A DNA stretch of 64,000 nt from Lucifuga dentata (taxonomy: Eukaryota > Chordata > Actinopteri > Ophidiiformes > Bythitidae), in NCBI GenBank assembly GCA_014773175.1, contig VXCM01002546.1, positions 103,804 to 167,803 of the forward strand. The letters are read 5' to 3'. Under the pieces are notes generated by a model. That model made no database searches. It was not told the DNA's origin and saw only the letters and a program-made list of their open reading frames with translations. Every line of letters starts with the position of its first letter. Within the stretch, counting starts at the first letter, position 1. A program made the translations under genes and the position numbers. Positions 13,681 to 24,819 of this stretch are shown here, in pieces.

Positions 13681-16600
13681 CCAATATAACAGCTAAAGAA
13701 AGTGACAGTTCTGGGAATCCATGATGTTCCTCCCACTTACAAGACAATATAACACACACACACACATACACACACAGGGAGGCACATTTTTGAATTTTCC
13801 ATCATCCCTCAACACACTCGATGAATTTCCCTCCCAATCCCCCCCNCCCCCCTCACCCCAATTTCTCGCTTCTCCCAGAAACTGATCAAACTAATGCACT
13901 GCTGCCAATTTCCTTATTACAGGTTTACATATTAACGGACCAAACCTCTCATTTTGCATGTTTGAGCCCAACATGTTAAATTTTCATACATGTAACGTTA
14001 CTGATAATCATTTCCCAAAGCATACTACTGGAATGGTGAATTAAACAATTGTTTTTCCTACCTTCCAGACCGCCATTGGTTTCAGTTCATTCTGATACAT
14101 TATTAAAATCAACTTGTTGATACTTGAAATGTTCTTAGGAACATCATCGTGAACAAGACGTGTATTCAGGTTTTTTTTTTTTTATTTATGTAATTTTAGC
14201 GTTTAAGCATAATAAAAAACACAGATTGAATGTATGTTTCCACTGGGGAATATAGTCCCAAAAGAAGAACCTGCGTTTATCGAAAACCATGACTTCGTAA
14301 GGCTGTGTAACTATTAGCAGGCGAAACATCAATTTTTAAGGTGGGTGTATCGCTTGAATATTTGATTTTGAAAGATTAAAAGGTTTTGCAAAATATCAGG
14401 AAAGCTGAAATATGGTTTTATCCTTTGGCTCAAACATGCGAAATGGGTGGTATGGTCCTTTATATGGGGTTTTCCCGTGCTTTGTGTTAAAGGACCATAC
14501 CGGCAATCGTGTATGTTTGAATCTATACAATCCACATACACGTTACATCCTGACAACCATTTCACAAAATATACCACTTAAGTGGTAAACTTTTGAATTT
14601 TTTTTTCTACCTTCCAGGCTGCTGTTGCTTTCAGTTTGTTCCAGTACGCTATGAAAATCAATTTGTAGAGACTTGAAACACGCTTGGGATATGTAATCAA
14701 TCACAGCAAGCAAGATGTCTATTAAGTTTTTTGCTGAAGTAAATTAATTTAATAATCCCACATGGAGCTGCACGGAAGATGATGTATTTCTCCGCCAAGA
14801 AATATAGTCCCAGGTGAAGATGGCTTTTACTGTGAAATTAAAATGACCATGCCTTCTACAATCATGCGGACATGTTCAAAGGTGAAACATTGAATTTTAA
14901 AGTGGGTGTATCACCTGAACATTTGATTTTGAAAGATTAGAGGATTTGAAAAAATGACAGGAAAACTATGTTTTATGTTTTGGAAATTGTCAGTAATGTA
15001 TGCAAGGTTCTATATATTGGGCTCAAACATGCATGATCGCCAGTATTGTCCTTTAAATGCTCGTAAGGCCGATGCTCCAACAGATTGTGTACTCAAATTC
15101 CTCTGTCTGTGTGTGCGTCTACGTGTGCGTTTATGCATCTCTCTCTCTCTCACCATTAATCTCAGGTGATGGGGCGAATGATGTCAGCATGATCCAGGTA
15201 GCTGATGTGGGCGTGGGCATCTCGGGACAGGAGGGCATGCAGGTAAGGAGAAATGTGGGCGGGGACATGTGGGAATGGGAGGCACCCTGAGGGAGTGACG
15301 GGTGGGAGCGTGCAAGGCTTTGGGGTGATTTGAAGGGGGGCAGTAAAAGAGATGTGATGAAGGATGGAGAATGAGGGAGGAACTATGGGAGATGATAGGG
15401 ATGTATAGCCGAAGGTGTGAGGTGACTTTTTGGTCTTTTGTGGGTTTTCATTACTCTTATGCATGTTTAGCGTAATATAACTGACCAACACACACACACA
15501 CACACACACAACCTTACATCCAGTAAATAGTCTTGGCCGCGTGTTGCCGAGCCAGACTAGATTGCGGTTTTGTAGCTCGTCCTGCATCCTGCAGCGCAGC
15601 AGTTACACTTTATTGCTGCTTCACCCTTAAACTCCATCCACAGCTGCTCCTCTCCTCCATCCCCGTTTCTCAGGTCACAGCTAAAGTAACAGCTTTGGCA
15701 GTGGCAGTGGGAAATGTGAAATGTGCATGGGGGGGATGACCCCCCTCCCCCCCCGTGCACATTTCACTTGAGCACTGTATTCCAGAAAGGTGATCTTGCA
15801 CAGCAATGATGGAGATTCCCAATTAACTTCCAGGAGAGGCTTTGCAGGCACGCTGCAGCGTAGCACATCTGTTAAAGTCTCGGTTTCCTGTCCTTAACCG
15901 AGCTGCTAGATTAATCATTGTTAATCAAATTTCGACTTAATGAGACGGCAGTCACTCCTCGGGATCCCGTACTGTGCTGAGACGTGAGTTTCTCCCCTCA
16001 GGCCAGCACACTCCACATTATGATTAACAGACCTCTCCCTCTATTAGGAGCGCGCTCCCCATGTAGTCGTTTAAAGGCCGTTATTAGAACGCAGCAGAAA
16101 CTAAATTGCTGTACAACGACGCATCTGTGGTTATTTTTCACGTCGGCGGATAGCGTTGAAGGGTTGAGATGTGTCACAAAGTGTTACGGGTGTTGTTTGA
16201 ATGTAACATATAAAATGACTCGACTACAGGGAGGATTTTGTTTGGGGTCGTGATAGATGAGACTGACAGCTTCCTGCTGCTGTAACGATGAATCCCAAAA
16301 GGCGGACAGCCCATTTAGGGGTTATTGCCTTGGAAAGATGATATCCACTACGGACTCATTAAAAAGAGGCAGGTGAGTATAGCGTGGCCAGCTATTTACT
16401 CATAACTACACGTGTCACATGTGCGTGAGTATTGGAGGTGTGAGGAAGACAGAAAGGAAGAAAGATAGATTAAATATTGGATCTAAGGAAGGAAGCTTAA
16501 ATATAAAATCTTAAAAAAGGAAGGAAGGAAGGAAGATAAAATATTGGATCTAAGGTTAAATATTGGATCTAAGAAAGGAAGGTTAAATATTGGATAATTT

Positions 16601-19600
16601 TTTATATATATTTTGCAGGCGGTGATGGCGAGTGACTTTGCTCTCCCACGTTTCCGGTATCTCCAGAAGCTTCTGCTGGTCCACGGTCACTGGTGCTACT
16701 CCCGACTGGCTAACATGATTCTCTATTTCTTCTACAAGAACGCTGTAAGCTTCTTTCACCGTACTTACATCAACAATGTGTGTCCAAATACACCCCTTCA
16801 TTTTTGAGAACTAGAGTAAATCAGACCAGAGTCCTGATCACATTTGTTTATTGCTATGCTGGCTGGATTTTTGGAAGTCAAACTTTGAACTTTGACTACA
16901 TCCAAAAAAAACCCAAACAGGATATGTGCAGAATAATTGTGAAACTGTGCATGCTGTTGTAGATAACATAACGCTTCTTCACAGCTAGCAGCTAAGATAG
17001 TGCTATCACAGCTAACATCGTGAACACCCTGCAAATATATGGCTTAAAGGATCATTCCGACAATCTTGCATGTGAGCCCAATATAGTATAAATATATAAA
17101 ATCTGCATACATGTTACGTTACTGACAACCAATTTCCAAAACATAAAACCGTATTTTAGTTTTCCTATTATTTTTTCAAATCTCCTAATCTTTCAGAATC
17201 AAATGTTCAGGTGATACGCTCACTTTAAAACTCAATGTTTCACCTAACACTTAAGCACAATTTTAGAAAAGCGTCTTCTCCTGGGACTATATTTCCTGGC
17301 AGAGAAATACATTGTCTTCCGTGCGGCTCTGTGTTGGATCGGTTAAGTAAAGTTACTTAGGTAAAAAAAAAAAAAACTAACAGACAATTCTGAAATTTAC
17401 CGCTAAAGTAGTATATTTTGGCAAATGGTTGTTAGTAACGTAACATGTATATATATAGATAGATATACATACTGTCCATAGAGAGAGATACTGTATATTA
17501 GGCTTAAACATGCACAATCGCTGGTATGATCCTTTAAATGGGAGATGACCAATAAACACACGACTCCCCCCCCCCCCNCCCCTTTGTTTTCACCTATCCA
17601 TCCCCAGCGCTGTTATCTGTTATCTTTTGTTCCCCACAGATGTTTGTGGCCCTCATCTTCTGGTTTCAGTTCTACTGTGGATTCTCAGGTTCGGCCCTGA
17701 TTGACCAGTGGTATCTAATCTTCTTCAACCTGATGTTCTCCGCCTTCCCACAACTCATCACCGGCACGCTGGACAAAGACGTGTCAGCAGAGACTCTGCA
17801 GCAACTACCTCAGCTCTACACCAGCGGCCAGAACTCAGAGGTCAAGCGCCGCTCCTCAGAAAGAATAATAGCTGCCTGTCAAACGCGGCCCTGATTCATT
17901 TTTAGCCTGAAGCGCGTGCACGTTTCTGTGCACTTTTGCAGCATGTTACAGCAATAATAATGTAGACTGAAGGAACTGAAAAGATCATGAATAAATTATT
18001 TTTCTAGTAATTACCTTTTCTCAGTTAGTTTAACTTTTTTTTTTTTTTTTTTTTNTTTTTTTTTTTTTTTTTTTACTATTTTCTCCTATTTTGTGCCCTC
18101 TGAGTACTGAATACAGACCTCACAACAGACTTATTTTTAGACTTTTTAATGCAAACTAAATATATCTTAATTACACGTTCATTGACCTACCTACATGTTC
18201 AGATAATCAAATTGTACTATATTTAATAATGTTTTGATGTCATCGTTGCTTTTTTCACTGATTTTGTAGGTTTGTGTCCAAAAATTTGTTGACAGTGTCT
18301 TTGTTGATGGTAAACAAAAACTATCTTTTATCTATAATTATTGAGAACCACTTTTTTCTTTTTTTTTTTTTTTTTTTTTTTTTTTNTTTTTTTTTTTTTT
18401 TTTACATTATTTCACAATTTAAAGCTTGTCTTTGTCACACGGATTCTGTCTTGCAGGAATATAAGCCATATATGTTCTGGATGAACATGATCGACGCCTT
18501 CTACCAAAGTCTGGTCTGCTTCTTCATCCCATACTTTGTGAGTCTGGTTTTAATTTCTATCTGTTTTTTCTCTGTAACACCTTGTTGTTTGTACTTATTC
18601 ATCATTTCCTTCTTGGACTCGGGTGTTTCTTTCAGGCCTATGCAGACTCTGATGTGGATCTGTTTACATGGGGAACTCCCATTACCACCCTCGCTTTATT
18701 CACCATTCTGCTGCACTTGGGCATTGAGACCAAAACATGGGTAAGGAACTTAATTAAATTTGTGAATAATGCAATAACTCAACTCAATTTTGATTTTTTT
18801 TTTTTTTTTTTTCATATACTGTTGAGAAATGTATTCATCTTCATATCAGCCCAAAGGAGAAAAATGTTTCTCTGAATCGGGGCTGAGTGATATTTTGGTT
18901 TGCTCATTAATCAGCAGTGACAGGAAACCAGGACACATGATACGACAGGTGAAGGAGGGGCCTGATTCTCACCCACCGCCACAGAGATCAGGGTGCAGTC
19001 TCTAGTACCTTTGTCTTGGCCAACGAAAAAAATTAGCCGTGTTCAGGTGGAAAGATGGTGAGAGGTCTTGTGCTTGTCGCTGCACTAATGACTCCTGATG
19101 AGTGGAGGAGGGCAATTAAAGGGCCATGCCACCCATTTTACATGTTTTGAGCCTAATATATTCAGTTTTCATACACGTAATGTTACTGACAATCATTTCC
19201 CAAAGCATACTACTGGAATGGTGAATTAAAAATGTTTTTCCTACGTTCCAGACCGCCAGTGGTTTCAGTTCATTCTGGTACGCTATTAAAATCCACATGT
19301 TGATACTTGAAACATTCTTGGGATTGGTAATCCATCATCGTGAACAAGACGTGTATGCAGCTTTTTTCGAAGTTTTGTAATTTTAGCGTTTAAGCGTGAT
19401 AAAAAAAAACGTGGAGTGAATGTATGTCTCCATGGGGGAATATAGTCCCAAAAGAAGACCTGCGTTTATCGAAAAATTTTAATGACCATGACTTCATAAT
19501 TCTGTGTAACTATTAGCAGGAGAAACATGGATTTTTAAGGTGGGTGTATCACTTGAATATTTGATTTTGAAAGATTAAGAGATTTTGCAAAATATCAGGG

Positions 19601-22600
19601 AAGCTGAAATATGGTTTTATCCTTTGGGAAATGATTGGCAGTAACGTAACATGTATGAAAATTTAATATATTAGGCTCAAACATGCAAAATGGGGTATGG
19701 TCCTTTAAACTCAACTCAAGAAACTGGAAACACTCCATGTTATGGAGGTAGCTGGTTCTCTGCACCCTCCACAGGCTGACAGACAAGGACTATTAGAGCA
19801 CAGGGAAACTATAAATTAGGGGGTAAAAAGGAGGGAGAAATTAATAAAACAAACAAGGTGTTTTTGGGCTAATTTTGGGAATAATTAAGAACTACTTTAC
19901 CCAGACTTACTTGGAGTAGGAACTATGTGGTTCCTTCAGCAAGATCCTAGTTTGAATTCCCATTGCCCTTCAAGTAAATGAGGATTATGAAAATTAGATC
20001 AAGTGACGTCTCCTTCTATCAGAGCCACTTGGATTATTCTGAGCTTTAATTTTTTTTAGTCTTCTTTCTTTTTTGGTAGTCAGCTTTTTTTCATGGGTAA
20101 TTTTCCAAGTTCTGATGAATGTAGCAGGATCTGTATTCCCTGGCGGAGACATATATTTTCTTCCATGCAGCTCCATGTTGGACCAATTAAATAAATATTA
20201 CTTTCACAAAAAAAAAACAAAACTAAAACTTAATAGGTGTAGTGTTCGCTGTTTCAAGTTTCTACAAGTTGGTTTTAATAACGTACTGGAATGAATGAAA
20301 CCAGTGGCAGTCTGGAAGGTAGGAAAAACAAATCTAACATTTACCACTCCAGTAGTATGTTGTGGAAAATGGTTGTAACATAGCATGTATGTTGTAACAT
20401 GCAAAATCAATATTATTGTCTTTTTAAAAGGTTTTGGGAAATTTATCAGGTGGCATATTTATTCATTTCCTTTTAGCCAGTTGGGGACCATTACATCAAA
20501 TCCATGATGGGAATATGTCACCACTCTCCATGCTGTTTTTTTTTTTCCCACTCGAACCAGCCTCTTTTTCTGCGTGAGCAGTGGCGTGGAAGCTGACAGG
20601 CACACGGATACTTAACTCTGGCTGATTGGATTGAACCAGAAGGCTCTGCAGCAGCATCAGGGCCGATATATCACCCTGACAGTTTGTCTGCCTCCATCCA
20701 AGCCCTCCGTGAACCGTGTGCACCACGTTACAGCAAGCCGCCATTTAACACAGACATAGAGACCAAAAAAAAAAAAAAANAAAAAAAAAAAAAAAATCTC
20801 TTTATTTATTTATTTACATTTTTTACCACCTCCCATATGCCCAAGTTTTATTCTCAGGTATCCACGTGTGGTTCTCGTAAATGGCAATGGCAGTCTTGGA
20901 CGCGAGCCATTTCAAATTTATGGCCCCCGCGTNTGTGGTTCTCGTAAATGGCAATGGCAGTCTTGGACGCGAGCCATTTCAAATTTATGGCCCCCGCGTC
21001 GAGTCTTTTCCATTATGCCGCAGCTGTAAATTTAGCCTGACAAGTTTCGTACATGAAAAATGTCCTTTTCACTAACTACTTCCCCGGACATGATGGCCTC
21101 TCGAAGCAGAGGAGCCTATTTCCACAGCGAGCAGCATTGACTACAAGTAAGCATTTGGCAGGTGCTTCATTCTGTGGCCGCTCAGGAAAATAATGCATGC
21201 ATTATTGGTGAACGTCTGCGGAAGTCAATTAAAGGTATTTGAGGTGACAGGAGGCAGTGCGCTTTCTCTTCCTCGTCCAGTAGCCGCGAGGACGTAATTA
21301 ATTATGTGCTTGGGTGTAGGAATGCTTTTGTGTGTGTGTGTCAGACGGGACAATACTTTAGTGACGCATTGTATAGTTTTCACTCTGTCAGATGTCTATC
21401 ACCCACTCAAATCAAGAAGGCCTCCAGTTGAAAAATTAGTTTATTTGTTCCTCCTGACTGTATTAAAATTCGTTAAAGAGCCTGAGATGCCCTCTCTCAT
21501 TTCATGTTTCAGCAGTATAAGGTCGTGTCTGTACTAAGTAATAATACATTTTTGTATAGCACACTTTTAATACAGCTCAAAGTACTTTACATAAAAAAGC
21601 AAGAAAACCGTCTAGATATATTTAAAAAACTGAATAAAATGGCACGCAACATTAAACTCTTAAAATACATAAAAAATATTTTAAAACGGTTTGGACGTTT
21701 GGGCTGGGGGAGGAATCTCGTATCTGACCAATCAGCAACGTTTATGGTGGGTCCAGGAATCCACCCAGGGATCCCTGGACCATCAGAGAGCAGCAAACCT
21801 GTTGTAGGAGCTAAAATGGTTCAGGGTACAAAGTCCGTTATGACAACGGGTCCTGGTTCTTTGATGTGAAATAAGGGAAAGATCCTGAAAAAGTCCCTGT
21901 GGTGTAAAAGGCGCTCGTGTTCAGATGGTTTGGCGTTCATTGTCACGTTTTTTGTTTTTTGTTTTTTTTCCTTCTCTCCCCTGTAGACCTGGATTAACTG
22001 GGCGTCCATCTCCTTCAGCATCGCCTTATTCTTCACCGTGGCCTTGTGCTACAATGCCTCCTGTCCCACCTGCTACTTGCCCTCGAACCCGTACTGGACC
22101 ATGCAGAGGCTGCTACAGGATCCGCTCTTCTACTTGCTCTGCATCATCACACCTGGAGCTGCGCTGCTGCCCAGGTATGCCCGAGTCATTTTCCACAGGG
22201 ATAAGTCCACAAGCTCTTTTCCTAGAAGCGGTTATGCTCTGTCATGAACTCGGTTATCAATACCAGATGCCTTTCATGCTTTTCCCAGGAGTCTGGCATT
22301 GATATTTGGAATATGCTGAAGTGTGTTATCGCATGCGGCTCTGCTTTTATTTTGCAGATATTTCTACAGGGCGTGTCAAGGCACACTGTTTCCCAGCCCG
22401 GTCCAAGTTGGAAGACAGTTGGATAAACTCCCCAGCGAAACCCGCAGGAACATCCTCAGCAGGGTCAAGGTGGGGTCACCGCTCGACCCTAAGCCTCCCT
22501 TCCTGTCCCTTGTTAAGAACTCCCCTAAAAACTGTAATCACAAAGACTCCAAGACACCACGGAACCGTCAGAAGTCAGTCTTACAAACACATGATGCTGA

Positions 22601-23068
22601 GAAGTCTCATGCTAAAGGCCAAAGCAGCCCACAGGGGCCCACGGACAACGAGTCGGGCATCTCGGATCTTTACACGTTAGCTTCCACAGAAGCAGACACT
22701 CTTCCTTATACCAAAGATGCTCCCCTGCAGTCGGAGGAGTTGCCGCTTCCTCCCACCAAAGACTCTGACTGCCTCGATAAGACTTTAGACCCGTCAGATC
22801 CGAGTCTGTCCAGCCGGATCACCTCCACGCCTCTGCACTCACAGACAGACGCCGTNCGTCAGATCCGAGTCTGTCCAGCCGGATCACCTCCACGCCTCTG
22901 CACTCACAGACAGACGCCGTGCAGCTGACCCTGCCCCCCTCTGGGGGGTCCCAGAGCGTCAAATACACGAGGAGCTCGGAGGACAAACCCGGATCTGACC
23001 ACAGCTTTCACCCAGCACAGAGGACAGAGCAGGTGGCAGAAGAGCTGGCGCTCCAGACCACCGTATGA
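4787..23068 (+). CDS. atp10a: atp10a, phospholipid-transporting P4-ATPase (3' half, 11 exons)
   Basis: P4-ATPase catalytic subunit; family members use ATP to flip phospholipids (phosphatidylcholine for mammalian ATP10A) from the outer to the cytosolic leaflet of the plasma membrane, with a CDC50-type partner. The exons spell ATP10A-specific stretches such as [14 protein letters not shown] [18 protein letters not shown], the P-domain hinge [12 protein letters not shown], the Mg-binding [16 protein letters not shown], and the C-terminal membrane region ([47 protein letters not shown]). Joined exons keep phase throughout and give about 733 residues plus a stop once three assembly duplications (6585, 7297, 22856) are discounted; human ATP10A is about 1,500 aa, so this is the C-terminal half. 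The DKTGT phosphorylation site and actuator domain must lie before the window. ATP10A is preferred over ATP10B/D because of residue match and linkage to ube3a. All introns are GT-AG. Confidence 0.95.
5335..5461 (+). CDS. atp10a: atp10a exon b
   Basis: Acceptor tttgtcag, donor G|gtaatc. Begins [18 protein letters not shown] and ends [10 protein letters not shown], the near-invariant ATP10 segment before the P domain. The final G is the first base of a glycine codon completed in the next exon. Confidence 0.95.
6479..6729 (+). CDS. atp10a: atp10a exon c (P-domain hinge, TGDK motif)
   Basis: Acceptor tcctgcag, donor CAG|gtgagc. Encodes [20 protein letters not shown], then [20 protein letters not shown] and [21 protein letters not shown] is the conserved P-type ATPase hinge motif. 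An N at 6585 is flanked by a 65-bp exact duplication (6520-6584 and 6586-6650), so the written exon is 66 bp too long. This keeps frame but falsely repeats about 22 codons. The true exon is about 185 bp. Confidence 0.95.
6520..6650. other. Assembly overlap duplication around N 6585 (in atp10a exon)
   Basis: 65-bp exact duplication; adds 66 bp in frame to the TGDK exon. Confidence 0.95.
7019..7447 (+). CDS. atp10a: atp10a exon d (P domain, variable serine-rich loop)
   Basis: Acceptor tgaaccag, donor G|gtatgt. Starts [19 protein letters not shown], passes through a fish-specific serine run (SSSPSSSSS), then [20 protein letters not shown] and [19 protein letters not shown]. The N at 7297 with its 64-bp duplication (7233-7296 / 7298-7361) adds 65 bp and breaks the frame as written; removing one copy restores a clean join to the GDGAND exon. 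Confidence 0.94.
7233..7361. other. Assembly overlap duplication around N 7297 (in atp10a exon)
   Basis: 64-bp exact duplication; adds 65 bp and causes a false frameshift. Confidence 0.95.
7861..8665. mobile_element. Non-autonomous DNA transposon (CAGGGTTTTTCC ends)
   Basis: Inverted ends CAGGGTTTTTCCTGG ... CAGGGAAAAACCCTG, flanked by GCATC on both sides (7856-7860, 8666-8670). 805 bp, no transposase. Holds a perfect 17-bp-arm hairpin at 8501-8537. Superfamily uncertain, hAT-like by end sequence. Confidence 0.7.
8666..9725. other. atp10a intron, nothing recognised
   Basis: AT-rich single-copy-like sequence between two transposons. Confidence 0.55.
9726..10267 (-). mobile_element. TTAA-MITE copy 3 (subfamily B)
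   Basis: Both ends present: TTAAAGGACCATATCGGCG ... CCGGTTTGATCCTTTAA. Lies in the atp10a 7.7-kb intron. Confidence 0.85.
11302..11334. repeat. (CA)n microsatellite
   Basis: About 16 CA units in an atp10a intron. Confidence 0.95.
11990..12921 (+). mobile_element. hAT element with decayed transposase
   Basis: Ends aGGGCTGGGCGATAAATTA ... CGTATCACTCAGCCCTa. Two relics of a hAT transposase are readable on +: an N-terminal BED-finger-like piece ([19 protein letters not shown]) and the C-terminal dimerisation block ([23 protein letters not shown]). The middle is deleted. Contains N joins at 12556 (67-bp duplication) and 12800 (poly-T). Confidence 0.85.
12489..12623. other. Assembly overlap duplication around N 12556
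   Basis: About 67-bp exact duplication inside the hAT transposase relic. Confidence 0.9.
13645..13776. repeat. Two (CA)n microsatellites
   Basis: (AC) runs at 13645-13679 and, less pure, 13751-13776. Confidence 0.93.
13936..14463 (+). mobile_element. TTAA-MITE copy 4 (subfamily A)
   Basis: Left end degraded (cggaccaaacctctcatttt), right end gggtggtatggtccttta with TTAA mutated. Starts 24 bp before copy 5. Confidence 0.8.
14487..15056 (+). mobile_element. TTAA-MITE copy 5 (subfamily B)
   Basis: TTAA at both ends (14487-14490, 15053-15056); aggaccataccggcaatcgt ... gatcgccagtattgtcct. It ends about 110 bp before the GDGAND exon of atp10a. Confidence 0.9.
15166..15242 (+). CDS. atp10a: atp10a exon e (GDGAND Mg-binding motif)
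   Basis: Acceptor aatctcag, donor CAG|gtaagg. Encodes [20 protein letters not shown] and GQEGMQ; GDGxND coordinates Mg2+ in the P domain of all P-type ATPases. It follows a 7.7-kb repeat-filled intron. A pyrimidine-rich ctctctctct tract precedes the acceptor. Confidence 0.96.
15487..15511. repeat. (CA)n microsatellite
   Basis: About 12 CA units downstream of the GDGAND exon. Confidence 0.92.
16471..16597. repeat. Degenerate tandem repeat before an atp10a exon
   Basis: Four units of taaatattggatctaagg (last one partial) separated by aagg runs, ending about 22 bp before the acceptor of exon f. Confidence 0.85.
16619..16744 (+). CDS. atp10a: atp10a exon f (into membrane segment)
   Basis: Acceptor attttgcag, donor GCT|gtaagc. 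Encodes [20 protein letters not shown], then [20 protein letters not shown], the loop leading into a transmembrane helix of the C-terminal membrane domain. In phase on both sides (42 codons). Confidence 0.96.
17044..17537 (-). mobile_element. TTAA-MITE copy 6 (subfamily B)
   Basis: TTAA at both ends; AGGATCATTCCGACAATC ... GATCGC-like aatcgctggtatgatcct. Within an atp10a intron. Confidence 0.88.
17640..17840 (+). CDS. atp10a: atp10a exon g (transmembrane)
   Basis: Acceptor ccccacag. Encodes [17 protein letters not shown], then [19 protein letters not shown] and a loop ending [10 protein letters not shown]. The donor GAG|gtcaag is weak, but the next exon ([11 protein letters not shown]) continues the family alignment exactly (SGQNxEEYxP). 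Confidence 0.92.
18457..18537 (+). CDS. atp10a: atp10a exon h (transmembrane)
   Basis: Acceptor cttgcag, donor TTT|gtgagt; 27 codons, [19 protein letters not shown] through a short hydrophobic segment ending FIPYF. Family alignment and phase fit the neighbouring exons. Confidence 0.94.
18636..18740 (+). CDS. atp10a: atp10a exon i (transmembrane)
   Basis: Acceptor tttcag, donor TGG|gtaagg; 35 codons starting [20 protein letters not shown] and ending [10 protein letters not shown], an ATP10-family membrane segment. Confidence 0.95.
19116..19708 (+). mobile_element. TTAA-MITE copy 7 (subfamily A)
   Basis: TTAA at both ends (19116-19119, 19705-19708); well-preserved interior with gggaatatagtccc and aagacctgcgtttatcg. 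Confidence 0.92.
20128..20436 (-). mobile_element. TTAA-MITE copy 8 (subfamily B, 5'-truncated)
   Basis: Begins inside the element (tgtattccctggcggagac) and runs to a degraded right end (aaatcaatattattgtcttt). Confidence 0.75.
20867..20999. other. Assembly overlap duplication around N 20933
   Basis: About 66-bp exact duplication in an atp10a intron. Confidence 0.9.
21987..22174 (+). CDS. atp10a: atp10a exon j (last transmembrane helices)
   Basis: Acceptor cccctgtag, donor AG|gtatgc. Encodes [20 protein letters not shown], then [19 protein letters not shown] and a final hydrophobic helix ending LLPR. Reached over a 3.2-kb intron holding MITE pieces. Confidence 0.95.
22358..23068 (+). CDS. 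atp10a: atp10a last coding exon (cytosolic C-terminal tail)
   Basis: Acceptor tattttgcag. Starts by completing an arginine codon, then [20 protein letters not shown], and continues as a polar, low-complexity tail ending EELALQTTV and TGA at 23066-23068. The N at 22856 has a 64-bp duplication (22792-22855 / 22857-22920) that shifts frame as written; with one copy removed the frame is open to the stop. The tail is poorly conserved in the family, so its exact end rests on the open frame. Confidence 0.9.
22792..22920. other. Assembly overlap duplication around N 22856 (in atp10a last exon)
   Basis: 64-bp exact duplication; adds 65 bp and breaks the C-terminal tail frame. Confidence 0.95.
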
Positions 23069-23670
23069 CGCGCCACGGTCTTAAATCTGTCACCCAAAGT
23101 CGACTTTGCACGATAGTTTTTATCTAATTTAATTGTATTTTTCAAAGGAGATTCTTTTATAAATGCTACAAATAGGTACTTTATATTTTTTGATGTAGAA
23201 TGCTAAAATATTTTTTTGAGGTTTGGGAGTCGGAAGAACTGGAATAGCTCCCCTTTTTGTTTTTAATCGTGGGAAGTTTTTTATTTCACACAGATGCATC
23301 TCAGTACTTGATCAGGTTTTTAACGTAAAGGACGAGCAGAGCCACACATTCCAATGCTGTGTTATTTAGAGTATAGATTCTCTGGGATTGTGGTATCCTG
23401 CTCGTTCCTTCAGCTGGGCCTGGAAATGTATTCTGACGTGCATCGAATGCCGCAGTGGCCTTTAATCAGTGTCGAGACACGTTTTATGGGTTCTGTATAT
23501 GTTTCATTTTGCATGTCAGGATTTTCATGCATATTCTCCTGGAGCTCCTCGGTGGATGTAGTGGCAGTGCCTCAGTGCTGGATTCTCAAATATTCTTTCC
23601 TCAGTTTTCGGAGACCTTGAAATGTCATTTTATAGTACATTCCACTGAATTATCATAAAAACTGTAGACT
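23069..23670 (+). other. atp10a: atp10a 3'UTR (start)
   Basis: Directly follows the TGA. Length of the UTR unknown; no clear AATAAA before the family-2 element at 23671. Confidence 0.55.
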
Positions 23671-24819
23671 TTAAAGGGGACATATTACGCAGATTTCCAT
23701 GTTCTTATTTTCCTTTGTTTTTTGTTCCTTTCTATTTTACAGTGATTTAATGTACAAAAAAAAAAAACACATTTGTCTACTTGTGCTGTGCATTGCTGCA
23801 GCACTGCTGTGCACGCTGAGTGAAAACGGAGACAGTTTTCACTCAGTGTGCACTGTGCATTGTACTTGGCGGGTGTCTAACCAGGCTTACACTCCATGTT
23901 AACTATGCATACATTTTGGATACAGTTGCTACACGAGCGGTGTTGCTAACATACTTGTTAGCATTTTTTACATCAACCTGGAGGATTAAATATTATGTCC
24001 ACCAGGGGGCACTGTGATGGCCGAAACATAAATCATCTGTGGTCAGCGCTGGAATGCCTTAAAAACTACTTCTGATTTAACTCAAAAGCCTAAACAAAGA
24101 TAGCCACAAAAAAGGAGATCCACATTTTATGAATGTGAAAGAAGCAGTGGTGATAACTGAGATGGTGCACGAGGCCGTTAAACTCACACCGCCATCCTCC
24201 ATCAGCTCCGTCAGCTCCGCCTCATAACTACCAGGCACTTTTCTGCTTGTCACTGTTGTTGACCTGACAAAAGTTGGACAATAAAGTTGTTGTAGGTGTT
24301 GCATCTTGCCGCCGTGTAAAGGACACAATGCGCAACCAGTGTTTCAAATGAAAACTGGATACACATGGCAGCCATCTTGCGTACACGTATGCGTAGTTAA
24401 CGTCAAGTATAAGCCCTGTTTGATGTAAATGTGTTACAGACATAAAGGACCAATCAAAACAAAGCTTTCAGGGCAGTGAAGGACCTGTGGGTTTGTTTCA
24501 GTGGCATTTCTACAGGTTTGAACTGGAGGTTTTCACAAGTCCAAAATCAGACCAGATGTAGAAATCTACCCAAACCCAATTTGCACAAATTAATTTATTT
24601 TTAAATTAAAACCAACTCGAACACAGGAGCAAAAACTCAGGACCCGACCCTACCAGACTGAATAGAATTTGAACCTGATCTGACTCGGAAACCAAGTAGA
24701 CCCGTGAAAACCTCTAGTGTGAAACTCTAGTTTTGCAACTTTGGCAATATTCAGCACACTTCCTGCTTTATTATGCTATAAAAATGAGGGAAAATAACAA
24801 AAGCATAATATGTCCCCTT
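23671..24819. mobile_element. TTAA element family 2, copy 1
   Basis: Inverted ends AGGGGACATATTACGC ... GCATAATATGTCCCCT; TTAA at left, ttga at right. About 1.15 kb, without recognisable coding sequence; contains a strong hairpin at 23809-23853. Confidence 0.8.

Larger units (their letters stand above)
19709..21986. other. atp10a intron, mostly unique sequence
   Basis: Holds MITE copy 8, an N-join at 20933 and a poly-A N-join at 20780. The stretch 21000-21300 is less AT-rich than its flanks and could be a regulatory element; no exon seen. Confidence 0.5.

Noticed and set aside
18841..18960. ggggctgagtgatattttgg at 18888 as another hAT end
   Set aside because: Only one possible end seen, no partner terminus or target duplication.
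24000..24450. Minus-strand frames in 24077-24443 as a gene
   Set aside because: They lie inside the TTAA family-2 element and have no family match or splice context.
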